Notes under the pieces: model-generated
The model's database searches: none
What the model was told of the DNA's origin: nothing
Seen by the model: the letters and a program-made list of their open reading frames with translations, nothing else
In this document: in pieces, positions 1 through 11,421 of the stretch
Position numbering within the stretch: the first letter of the stretch is position 1
Layout of the letters: each line of letters starts with the position of its first letter
Position numbers and translations under genes: made by a program
Assembly (NCBI RefSeq): GCF_021347895.1
Contig: NC_067123.1
Span: 35,575,571-35,639,570 of the forward strand
Direction of reading: 5' to 3'
Length of the DNA: 64,000 nucleotides
Source: Acanthochromis polyacanthus
Lineage: Eukaryota > Chordata > Actinopteri > Pomacentridae

Positions 1-330
1 TAAAACTTAAAGGCTTGTTTTTCTGTTGAACAAAACCACATCAGAAAACACGCACAAATGCACACACACATACACACACAGGGAGACACACACATGGCGA
101 CACACACACGCAGAAAGGCTTCATTGTCTAGCGTGGAAATTATACGCACAAGCTCACGTACTGACACACACACGTACACACACAGGCGCCACGAGAATCT
201 CCAAGGAGTGGAAGCCACAACGTTTGAAGATAAGGATTTTTCCTCCTCTTCTTTTTCTTCTTCTTCTTCTTCTTGTGTGTCTGTTTGTGTGTGCATGCGG
301 CTCTCAGGCCTCTGATGAAAAATGAGGGAT
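1..330. repeat. CA-rich degenerate simple sequence with (CTT)n block
   Basis: Interrupted CACACA runs lie between about 57 and 184, and a (TTC)n-type block lies near 250-274. The overlapping open frames here are rich in Thr/His or Lys, as expected from reading CA and CTT repeats, so they are not genes. Confidence 0.8.
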
Positions 331-2480
331 TCAACTTTATGAAACACATTTGTCACAAACTGACGCGCTGCACTAACTTACTCTTCGTTACTCGTACTTT
401 TTGCAATGAAAACACACATTGGCTGCTTTGATCAGTAGGCATATTTGATGACACTGATGATGAAATTCAAAGCACGGTTTAATTTTTTTGGTAAAACGCT
501 TCAAATTATTGTAACTAGTGTTGTAGTTCCACAACACTTTAATCCTACTCATATAATTTCTCAATCCAGGACAGGTATTGGTACTTTTTGCTATTTTATT
601 AAGAGAAAAACATGAGTAACAGCTGCAAAAAGCTTTATTCACATTGCTGTCTTTTCTTTCTTTTCTCTCTCTGTCACTCATGCAGGACAGTATTTTTACT
701 TTGCAGTTTTAAGCACTTCTTCTACCACTGCCAACACCAAATTCGGTGTGAGAAAGGGTGAAAATAGAGCAAGACAGAGTTTGCCTGCAGCCCCCAAATC
801 ACTTAATCCTCCCTGCTCTGTGCGATTTGAAACTGAAACTTTGAATCTCTGGTATACACTTTACTTGCTCTGACCACTGCAGACTGAATTAATGAACATA
901 CCCAACTGCAAACAATAAGCTCATGGTTACTTTTATTCATTAACTTTGTGTGTGGCCTGCTGGCGTACAGCACACACCTTAACAAGGGATTAACTACAAG
1001 CTGAGCAGTGGAAAATTGTGCATTTTTCTGCCTGTATGTGATGAACTTTAGCTGGATGTTTCAACAGATTGACTGTGTTTCTGAACTTACATGCAAAAGA
1101 CCTGTTGCACTTACGGCGTCAAGCATTGTCAGCATCAACTCAAGTTAAACGTCACGACACTTGTGAATATTCAGTTCGAAAATGCGTCAAAAATCTATTG
1201 AATGCAGCAAGCGAAATAAAAGGGGCAAGATGGCCCTCATGTTGCAATAATGAATAGTATATTTATTTTATTTATTCATCAAAGGCTGACAGAAGAACTG
1301 ACAATGTCGGAGACGATTGAACAAGGTCCAACCAGGTTCTGTGTAAAGGTTCTGTAAGACCGAGGGCATCCAAAGTGTGAAAGCAATTGAAATTACCACA
1401 GAACAAAAAGTTTCAATGACAAACCACAGCAGTACGAGCACCTGAGGAAAATCACCAGATGTGTTTTCCATTCATTAGCAGGAAAAGCTTTTTAATGCCT
1501 TTTGTCCTTGTAGCTGCTAAATACACTCATACAGCTCAAAATCACAGGAAATGAAATGTCTTCGACAACGTTCTTCAGTGGCAATCCTAAAGCACACCGA
1601 TAAAGACCCATGGTACATTCAAAGTAAGGCAAATAAGGCAAAACGAGTTAAATTTTCCCACAATGCATTGCAGCAAAGGTCTACCAAAGCAGTTTGTAAT
1701 TATGATTTAACTCTCTTACATCACAGTGTACATAAAACCTCTGATTGCTATTTTTTATGTCTGTTTTTAGGACTTTTTGTGTTTTCTTCCTTTATTTTAT
1801 ACTGCAAACTAAATTTGACCTTAAAAATATAAACACTCTATGGGAAAAAAGGTCAAATCGTACAATGAAGAGGTTTATAAAGAAAAGGCAGTTTGAAAAA
1901 ATTTGCTTTTTTGTGTGCTGACTCTGAAATTAGAAGCTGATTTAAAGCATGACTCTCATGGAAATATTAGGAATAAATGATAGATGCTTCCTCACTGAAT
2001 TGCTAATAACCAAATGTTGCTTTAAGTTTTAAAATAACTTTTAAATCGACTCTTGCAAGGTGGAGGATTACCAGACGGGTTGTTTGCTGAGACTTGACAT
2101 TTCGATGCTGGGAATAAAATGTTCCCTCTAAAGTTAATTCCAAAGTTGGTCAAACTGGTTTCCTGGGTTTAAGATAACCGAAGACAAAACTGCAACTGCT
2201 GTAACTGTGAACACGCTCACAGTTTTCCCCTCCAGATGCACAGCATAGTGCCCATCGCGTGTCAGCGCACGTTTCAAAAAACATTTGTCATCTTTGATTC
2301 CCTAAAATAATAGCATTTACCAGCAGACAAGGGTTTTTGTCGCGACAACGGCATGAATACACAGCACATCCAGACAGAAAGAGGGGGGAGGAAACAGGAT
2401 TCTTTAATGACGCTTTAAATCCAGTTGAATTGAATATATTTCTTCGCAATATATTATTAGTGTCCCAGATAAAAGCACAT
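331..2480. other. unique non-coding sequence, nothing recognised
   Basis: AT-rich sequence with no long open frame, no inverted-repeat element and no RNA gene that I can see. Open frames are all under 100 codons, show no domain, and have no convincing splice context. Confidence 0.6.
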
Positions 2481-2486
2481 ATACCC

Positions 2487-2513
2487 TGTGTGTTTGTGTG
2501 TGTGTGTGTGTTT
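2487..2513. repeat. short (TG)n microsatellite
   Basis: About 13 TG units with one TTT interruption. It is the first clear dinucleotide tract in the window. Confidence 0.9.
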
Positions 2514-5500
2514 CTGCATCGAATCACATCCACAAAAAACAGCTGAAGATAGTAAAGCCTGGTTTGAAGCATTTTTGTCTGTCAGGCTGTTAGTAGCAGA
2601 AGGAAAAGAAAGCAGAAACAAACAAAGCACAGAAACTAAAGAATAAAGATATGCATAATATGAGGGACTTGATTTCACATGATACAAACTTCAGCAAGCC
2701 AGCAAATGTACAAATATAGCCTATTTCCATTACTGCGAGGTGTGAAAAAGGGGAATAATTAAAAACTATTTGCAGCATGTATTTTGCACTAGATTGTGTA
2801 TGAATCCACAATGGAAAGAGTGAATAAGTCAACTCTGTCTTCCAACTACAGTCTTATTCAACAAAACTGCATTATTATTTAAACACAGTAACAACGGTGT
2901 CCAGTTGACAAAAAACGCAAAGTATGCGTTAGCCAAGTGAGGCAAAATTGATCTAAGGAGGGCACAGTTCAAGTCCACTGTGGGAACATTATCCTTAGCC
3001 TTAAGCTTTGCTTTCTCTTGTTGTTTACTGTCCATTTTTAAGCGTTCTTCAGTTACCTTTAGGCACCAAAGCCTCATTGTTAGGTTGAGTAAAATATCGA
3101 AATTTGCTTGACAGTTTCACAACGATAACGATAGTGAAGTTTAGACTCCGGAATTATTTGGTTACTGTTGGGATCCAGGAAAGGGAAGCAACAGATAAAT
3201 AACCAGATAGTTGTTGTTGAACCAAAGTTTGGGACAAAGTAAATGGGGCGTAAGTTTTTGTGATACAAACATGCATCGCAATGATGGTGGATGCTACTCA
3301 AAGAATAAAGAAATGAAAATAAACATCCATCCATCCATCCGAAAGTAGAGACAAGGAGCCTGTCGCTTGTTTTTTAAATACTGCAGAATATGCTGAACCC
3401 TGACCCAGCCTGCAGTGAGGAGTGTCTAACGCCAAACAACACAAAAAGTCTACTCGATGACCAAAGTTCCAGAAAGAGACACAATGGGGACCTGGTAACA
3501 ACAAATTACAGTTTCCCCTGTATGCACCCATATCCATACTCTGTAGAATGACAGAAACAGATTTAGCATGTCCCCATACATGGTATGTTAAAAGTAGCAC
3601 GCCAGAAATACTCGGATGTCTTTCTACATGTGGTCACACTGTGCAGTGTCCAAGTCAGCATGATTTCCTGCCCGTTCTGACCCATAATTTTGTACAGTTA
3701 TATCACATACATCATGGTATCTCACACGGGAATAAACAAGCCTAACCTGCCGAAAGCAGCTGGCGACAGTTTAAGCTTACAGTGCAATATGATGACAAAG
3801 TCCAATTGGATGCCTGCTGCATGAAACAGTATGTAAATTATGAGGGCTGCTGCAGCGTGTACTTAAAGTACAAAGAAAAAGTGTGCGATATGGAACACAG
3901 CCACAGTTTTCCCAAACCAAGATATGGTTGATCACACAAAATAGGGGAAAAGGAGTGCAACAGTTAACATAAAAGTCAAATTACAACTCTTTTTCAACCT
4001 ATTTTGAAGCTTCTCTTCCATTTTTTCACCCATTCTAACATATAATTGATTGAGTAAAAATGAGTCACAGTAAAGCAATAAAATAAACAAAGATGTGTTG
4101 ATTTAAAGCTTATTTGTGACCCATGACAAAGGCCATCTGGAGGAAAATGTAGTTAAAAATGCAGTTTTGTTGTATAGAAGTGAAATTTTTTGCTAAACAT
4201 GTTTGAATAATCGAGACAGGAAGTCATTTTTTCTTGCTTGAAACCTTTGTATTCACAATACCATAATGGACAGACGAATAAATAAATGGACCATTACACA
4301 CTATCAAATATTTGTGAGGCTGCTGTGCATTTTTATAAATCTGTTTCTTCCATAACGGAAGGGCCTGGACACTTTGTTGCACCTCCTGCAGTCATGATAA
4401 AGAGACTTTTGCCTTTAGCCATTTAGTGTTCGACAATTTAACAGCGGTACAGCAGAACGCGAGTGTGAGAGAAAGACAAGAATATCAGAGACGTACATGG
4501 GCGTCAAAGACAAAAAGCAACAAACCACAGTAACAACAAAAATGATCTCCTGTGGCTCCCTCAGCATTTGGTGCCTTTCATAATTTAAAATGTGTTCTCC
4601 AAAGTCTCAGAGTAGATTAGGGATTCCATCCACGTACGTTTCATTTTTAAAATAGACATTTAGAGTAGATTATGCATCAAACATCATGAACAAGAAACCC
4701 ATCTAGTTTAATTAGAACATAAGAAAATGCTATTTAACAATCAGTTGTTTGGATTCATCAGGTTTCAATACACAGAATCAGACTTTTCCTTCAGAAGGCA
4801 GAGACATTATTCATTTCTCATCTTCACAACTCTACATGTGTCACATGGTGCTTCTGCTGAGTCCTGACATGACACAAGTGCTATTATGATTTAATGAGGC
4901 TGAGTCCCAGAGAGAGAAGCTGCATTTACTCGGTTTGGGTCCCCACACGACAGGAGAATATGTTTTAATGAGATTGTGTCGGGCTACATCTCGTCGTGGT
5001 TCCAAGCTTGAGATCAGAGACTCTTCCTCAAATGGCTTCTGCGCTGGTCGATCCAGTTCAATGCGAACTCGTACAACTCATCGAGCAGAAACGGAGAAGT
5101 TCAAAAAGCTCCTGTTTGTTTATATTTCAAAGACAGGGAGCTGAAGTTTTGAGAGATCCGTCAATCTTCAACTTCACATCCAGAGATGTTTTCCAGAAGC
5201 TGCACTGCTATGTTCTATTTCAGCTGTAAATCGATGTGTTTTGATTAGTCTCTGTGCTTCAGTCAGCGACACTGCTGCATTTTATTGAAAATACATCAAT
5301 ACAGTGGAGTTATCAGAACATTATAACCACAAAACCCCTTATTTATTGACATAAGACTTATATAAAATACAGCATGCGTTTATTTTAAAGTTCACATTCT
5401 ATACATTTCCATGTCACTGAATAGAAACTAGAATATTCTGATTTCCTTTGAACTCTCACAGGTTGCTTAAAGCTCATTCTGGCGACATGAGAACACATTA

Positions 5501-6034
5501 GCGACTGCAACTTGGCATCGTTTCACACGGTTTCCATGCAAACTGTGGACCGGGGTGCTCTGTGCATTATATATTTATTTGATAGGGTATCTTTGAAGTG
5601 GTGGAACAGGCTATTAAACAAATATGAGCTAAGCTACTTTAGCCTGCTGCAACATTTACAGCATTTAAGTCCATTTGTGGTGGCAGCTGTTAAATCAGTG
5701 CTTTCTTTTGACCCTGACCCAGCGCGGCATTTTGGTGCGAGGCTGAATGTAAAAAATGGATGCATGTGGCACTAAATGCAGAAGCTGGGTCTTGTAATAT
5801 GAGCATATTGCAGTACCATTTTTCAAAACAAAGAATCCTTGCATGAATACATACAGTTTATGTCACAGACACTAAAAAGAGAACTTATCCCCACTATAGA
5901 GTTCTGTACTTTGCCATTATTAGGGCTTTGTGGACATGTACAAAGGGCAAGTATCACCTTATGTTTTTTTGATTTTGATGTACATGAAAGTACACGTTCA
6001 TCCTTATCAATCCACACAGTTACGTGACATGAAA
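2514..6034. other. unique non-coding sequence with a short (CCAT)n tract
   Basis: No gene is recognised. A four-unit CATC repeat lies at 3324-3340. Open frames at 4935-5229 (up to 77 codons) were read in all frames. They show no domain I know and stop codons interrupt the neighbouring frames, so I do not call a gene. Confidence 0.55.
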
Positions 6035-6425
6035 TACAGCCATGGCCATAAGTTTGGACACAAGTACCATGAGGCTTGTGAATCTTAGAAAATACCACAA
6101 AATTGTCACTTACAATACAGTACACAACTCCTGAGAACTATGTTAAGTTTCATATTTAAAAAAAACATCAAAAGAGTTTGGTGTCATTTTGTTATTCTTA
6201 CCAAATTCGGTTGTGAAAGTCCTGCATTTTTTTGTTATTTTCTTCTAGTATTATGTTTTGGGAACAAAGTTGTTCCAATTGTTGGAATTTGATAATATTA
6301 TATCCCTTGTTGATTTGTTGACTAATTAAACTGGTGCTGTCAAAAAATATTAGTTATGTTCTGTAATAGACATCAAAACAGACATAGTAAGTCATGCTGT
6401 GTCCAAACTTATGGCCATGACTGTA
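6035..6425. mobile_element. Tc1/mariner-type MITE, about 390 bp
   Basis: The ends form a 25-bp terminal inverted repeat: the left end (6037-6061) starts CAGCCATGGCCATAAGTTTG and the right end (6399-6423) reads out as CAGTCATGGCCATAAGTTTG on the other strand, differing at one base. Both ends are flanked by TA (6035-6036 and 6424-6425), the target-site duplication of the Tc1/mariner superfamily. The 340-bp interior is AT-rich and has no transposase frame, so the element is non-autonomous. The superfamily call rests on the TA flanks and the CAG-type terminus. The specific family is not assigned. Confidence 0.85.
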
Positions 6426-7013
6426 ATGTATGTTTTATGCACAACTATTGTTGAAATGAACGGTGGCATGTAGATGTTTGGTCGAGCTGAATGAGTAAAA
6501 CATGACCTGCAAAAAGTAAAAGATAACACATGTCTTTAATATTTAAGCAAAATTACTTTTTTATTGCCGTCTTTTGCAGTTTCAAGATAACAAATAAAGG
6601 AAAAGGGGCCCAAAGCGAAAGTGCAGACATGAGGCAGTTTGGGCAGATGTTGGACTCACGTGTTACACAGCGCTCTCCTTCACCACCATCATTGAAACAC
6701 CAAATGAGGGAAAAACGTTTGGAAGAACGGTTAATGGAGAGGTAAAGAAAGTTTAAAAAGCAAAGCAAAGCTGAAGCTGTTCTAGCAGCACAGGGCTCTC
6801 CAAAGTTCCTGGTTGTGTACAGTTCTATGATTTACTTTGCTTTAAACCAAAGTGTCCACATGTGAATAACGGAAGAGTTTATCACACTATAACATTAGAA
6901 TTGAATAAGAAAATAAAAGTGTTACAAATAAAATCACTGGCATGAACATGTGATCTCTATATGGAGTCTTTTCATCATTTACATCTTGGTTGTGCCTGGA
7001 ATTTCATCCAATC
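6426..7013. other. non-coding spacer, nothing recognised
   Basis: AT-rich sequence between two MITEs. A 71-codon open frame at 6530-6745 is opposed by an equally long antisense frame and shows no domain. Confidence 0.6.
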
Positions 7014-7498
7014 TTAAAGGGGAACTTCGGTTTTTTTCAACCTGGGGTCTCTTTCCATATGTAATTTCATACATGTGAGTGATGGAGAAATGAATCTCAT
7101 TCCGAAATCGTGCGAGAGCTATCGCGCAATTTCGGAACGAGATTTGCTTTCTAGCGTCCTGAGATTTGGATACAGACCACAACAAAGAGCAATCGCCAGG
7201 TAATGTGGAGGTTTTTGTTCACTTCTCATCTCTAGTATGTTGTAGGACACTCACTGAGACTATCTGAGCCGGTCAGTGTGGGGAAAAAGCACGTTAGGGT
7301 GGACTTTGACGCGGGGGGCCAGCTGCCCCATACTTTTCGCCAGCTGAGCTGCTAGCCGAGCTGCTAGCTGAGCTGCTAAGCTGCCTGCCTGGCTAAATAC
7401 TGGAGCTATGTCAAAAATTCATTTCTCCATCACTCACATGTATGAAATTACATATGGAAACAGACCCCAGGTTGAAAAAAACCGAAGTTCCCCTTTAA
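7014..7498. mobile_element. TTAA-flanked fold-back MITE (T2/Kolobok-like), copy 1, arm-deleted
   Basis: The element begins TTAAAGGGGAACTTCGGTTT and ends with the reverse complement, so TTAA (7014-7017 and 7495-7498) flanks both sides. The outer inverted repeats are about 82 bp (7014-7095 and 7417-7498). TTAA targets with AAAGG-type termini are the published hallmark of T2 MITEs of the Kolobok superfamily; assignment to that family is by signature only. Next to the left arm is a second inverted repeat of 15-bp arms (7094-7108 and 7129-7143, 14 of 15 paired). Compared with the copy at 56036-56626, about 115 bp of the left arm is missing, so the matching right-arm segment (near 7289-7416) is unpaired. 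Open frames over the arms are only translations of the inverted repeat. Confidence 0.85.
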
Positions 7499-8626
7499 TA
7501 TTTAAAGTAGCTAAAAACACATTTAGAAAGCCTTCTGATTCAACTGGGTTCTTCATGCATTTACACGTTGCATTTAGATGTGTTTTGCCTCATCAAGATG
7601 CTCATATCAGGTTCAAATAAGGTCACAGACTTAGCAGAGGCACACTGAAAACTAAATAATAGAAATCAATCAATCATAGTGTCAGTTCTGCTGCGTGTAA
7701 GACGGTGCCTTCACTGTTTTGATCCTTTTCTCACTATATATAAAAATGCTTCTAGCCTGAATTTAAACATTCCACTTTCGCCTTTGCCATGCCTCGTGCA
7801 CGGATGATCATTCATGCTTCTACGGGTCAAGTCAACATCTCAGAACATTTTAAACACGCTGTCATACTGAAGAAAAGTCACAGAGTTCTGACATGCGACG
7901 TGTGTCAGCGGCGTGAGAACAAACCACGTGGAATGAATCAGAAACGGAGACACCAGGAGAACGTGAACGACTGGCTATATACGGCCCAGCAAACAGGTGC
8001 AAGGCATAATTATATTTAGTAGTCATTGGCTGGAACTTGCCCCTGACAGTGTGCATTACCACGGGTGCAGATGAGTACCTCGGACAGCTCCTCTGCTGCT
8101 GGGAGCAACAGCATTAAGGCCTCAGTTAGCGCCTTCATTTCACAAAAGCTGACAAATATTTGCACTGAAAATATGCCGGAATGATCTCTCAACACTGGCA
8201 TCTCACTGGCAGAATATGTCACCTGTGTTGCAAAATAAGACCTCCACTATGAAGCTGAATAACAGACTTGTTGAAATGTAGATTTGTCGCAGTGTGGAGT
8301 GAGAAAGGATTTGTGACATCGGAAATGAAAAGGTGCCATCGCCCAAACAAAACACGTCGGCAGATGCGAGGCTGTCACACTTTAAAGGCAGATTAGCGGC
8401 GCGCAGGTTCCTCTCTTTGGAATTTTTAAAAATATCAAATACACCAGCCAACTACCAATTAAACACGAGAACACACAAGCACCCATTTTGCTCCCCTTTG
8501 ACTCTTTCTTTCTCTATATTTGTTCCTCCCGGTGCTTGCGTTTCTCTCGCCGTCTCTCTGCCCTTTAGTGTCAGTTCTCTGTTCTGGCATTTACGAGACA
8601 AATGCTAGTGTGTCACACCTTGTCAC
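7499..8626. other. unique non-coding sequence, nothing recognised
   Basis: A 76-codon open frame at 7789-8019 starts shortly after a weak TATA-like string but shows no known domain, and an antisense frame of similar length overlaps it. No gene is called. Confidence 0.5.
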
Positions 8627-8631
8627 TCATA

Positions 8632-8761
8632 CGACACACACGCACACACACAAATACGCACAGACACACACACACGCACACATGCACGCAAGGCTAAATG
8701 CTAGAGTGTCAGCAGGCCTGTCAAATCGAGTGCCAGCGTGCAGGGACCTCTCGGCTTGGCA

Positions 8762-8823
<62 letters not shown>

Positions 8824-8860
8824 GCTGACACACAAACACACACAGAAACGGATTACATAG
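8632..8860. repeat. compound (CA)n microsatellite cluster
   Basis: Interrupted CA runs at 8632-8690 are followed by a pure 57-nt AC tract at 8764-8820 and a short run to about 8845. The overlapping open frames are poly(Thr-His) or poly(Cys-Val) artefacts. Confidence 0.95.
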
Positions 8861-10059
8861 AAACATGCAGAGCTGCACAGCAAGAGGGGGAAATTAACAA
8901 TATGCAAACAAGTAGCCCACCAAGAGTTGTTGACACCTAAACAATGGAAACACAATTACTCTCGCTCCCTATCAAGCACCAACACAAACACACACGCACA
9001 GATACGAAACAACAGCAGGCTTCAAAGGCTGGGCAGAAGTGAGACAAAGATTAAATTCCCCTGGCATTTGGGACCAGAAGCAGATGGTGACGGAACTTGG
9101 CAGCAGAAGCAGTTTGGTAGCCGAGTGATATATGGACAGTCTCTGCTACTACTTTATACGAGACAGTTTGAGCCATTACACTTTGAGTAATAGTCGCCCT
9201 AGTTGCCTTCACGTTTTCTTTGTGCATGTTTTTCGGCTCCTCTTCTCGAGTTTCTGTAAAGCACCATAAGGGCGCTGTTTAGATCATTTACTCCACATTA
9301 TTAATACTTTACAGTCCCGCAGACTATTTTGCAAACTATAGTTGAAGCCGAAGTGTTTCAGAGCCAGACTTATTAAAAAAGTGGGACTAATGTCTCATTG
9401 AAAATCCCCCCAAAAAATCTGAATTTTTTTCCAAGTTAAAACTGCAGCAACCCAACATAATAAGTCAGGGTGTAGAATGTCTCTATCACTGAGAATATCA
9501 CAACAAGATTCTAGTTTAAAACAGACAAGTTTATTGAAAGATGGTCACTAATAATGCAGGGAATGCCAGACTTTAGTCACCTCTTTTTATTTGGCACTTA
9601 GATTTATTTTGATGTACGTACTTTTGTTTTGCCAACAATAAATATGCATTTAGCACTAGTTTTCTGTATAAATGCAAGTATGATTCTACAAACCCTGTGT
9701 GTCCTATAATTAAGTACATAATCCATCAGGACTCATCTGTTCATGTAAAAGTTTTTCATAGCCTTTTGTAGTGTTGTACTTATGCATTTCTTGTCTTGCT
9801 TCTTTCATGTCTTCTTTGCATCCAGCTCCAGCAACATGTACATTTCCCTAAGAAGAGATCAATATGAGCTATCATATCTTATCGTATCGTATCTTATAAG
9901 CCAGGTATGTGGTATAAGGCGTGTAGTTCTGAGGTCTATGTCTACGCTCCAACTATTATAAAAAGCAGTGTTATAATTGGCAAAGCATTTCCTTTTATAA
10001 TACTGTTCAAACATCAAGGAAAGGGGCATCTATCATCTATTTTTACCATCTAATAGTGT
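8861..10059. other. unique non-coding sequence, nothing recognised
   Basis: AT-rich sequence with no repeat ends, RNA gene or coding frame that I can support. A short run of TATCTTATCGTATCGTATC near 9876-9896 is a local imperfect pentamer repeat. Confidence 0.55.
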
Positions 10060-10396
10060 TTTTTAAACATTATTTATTTCATTGTTCATTTATTCTTTTT
10101 TACTCTTTAGTTATTTACTTATTTATGTGTTTATTTTTTTTAAATTTACTATTACAACTATTATGATCATTTTTAGCCTTTGTGGTTTTACTCTTGATTT
10201 TTCTTTTATTCCACTTGCTCTTCACCTCACTCGGATGTGGTATTTTATTCTTCTGTCTGGAGTTAAGTATCTTGACCATTCTTCTATTGTTTTTCCTGAG
10301 TATCCTTTCCTTCTTGTTAGGTTTTCCTGTAAAGGACTTTGTAAACACTGTCTTTAAAAGGTGCTATTCAAATAAAATTATCGTTATTATTACTAA
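10060..10396 (+). mobile_element. LINE 3' end fragment
   Basis: T-rich 3'-UTR-like sequence ends in GGTGCTATTCAAATAAAATT followed by ATCGTTATTATTAC. The pattern 'aaggtgctat..aaataaa' plus a TTATTA tail is the typical 3' terminus of fish LINE copies. Only the last 100 bp or so (10300-10396) is diagnostic; the start is a guess. The open frames in this stretch are hydrophobic because of the T-rich sequence and are not a membrane-protein gene. Confidence 0.6.
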
Positions 10397-11329
10397 AAGC
10401 TGATATGGCCTTTAAGAAAATATTAGACAATCAGTGAACAAATTTCTACACTTAGAATTGGCCTTGACTGTACCTTCATTTGTGGATAAATCCGAATCAT
10501 ATGCTAACTTGCTCCAATCATCAGCAGACACCGCTGCTTTAGAAAAGAGCAGCAGCTGAATATTAAGCACAGACATTTCACTGTGGCTGCCGTCCTTGCA
10601 GTCCTGCACTGCCAGCTGTCTATGAAATACCGCCCTTGTCAATGTTTAAAAAAATCCTCTTTTCCATTTTCAGTTTAATTTGCACCACCTCTTCATTTAA
10701 CAGTGTAAATACCCCTTATCTTGGCACTCGGCACAATTCACCCTGATATTAGTCTGTAATATTACATTACTGATACTCTTCATTTTCACAGCACGTCGAA
10801 CAAGATGCTGACAGGATATCTGTTAACATTTTGAATTTACAAACAGTAAACAGCATCAGCAGCCAAAAGTTTCACAGTTACCTTTTTTTTTTTTGGCTCA
10901 AACTCTCCTTGTCCCTCTCCCTCGTTCTCTCGCTCTCTCTTGGGAAGCTGAAGTTGACAAGTGGAAGACAAATCGGGCCATCAGCACCCTAAACGGAGAA
11001 CCCACTTTAAGCTGGCGTAGAGGTTAGAGGACCCACAAACACATGCGGACGCACACACACACAGATCAGAGTGTCATCAGTTGGCATATGCAACCTGACA
11101 GCCCTCAGTGGACGAGGGAGCGAGAGACACACACAAGGAGACGGTTGGAGACCAAAGCAGCAACAGTACAGTATGTGTGACTTTGTGCAGAAAGTCACAG
11201 TCAGTCATCTAATAAACTAAGTAACTCAAACAACACGCAGAAACTTTCTCACTTCTCCTCTTTCACTGTCTCGACTGCTTTCTAGACTTTAGGACAGCTC
11301 TTATATAGTAATGTATTATTCATATGAGG

Positions 11330-11332
<3 letters not shown>
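10397..11332. other. unique non-coding sequence, nothing recognised
   Basis: No gene or mobile element is recognised. A CT-rich stretch (about 10900-10940) and scattered short CA runs (11050-11065) are present. Confidence 0.55.

Positions 11333-11417
<85 letters not shown>
11333..11417. repeat. (TG)42 microsatellite
   Basis: This is an uninterrupted 85-nt TG tract. Confidence 0.99.

Positions 11418-11421
<4 letters not shown>

Noticed and set aside
7408..7620. 70-codon frame sharing residues with a minus-strand frame at 6979-7185
   Set aside because: The shared peptide is produced by the inverted arms of the TTAA fold-back element.
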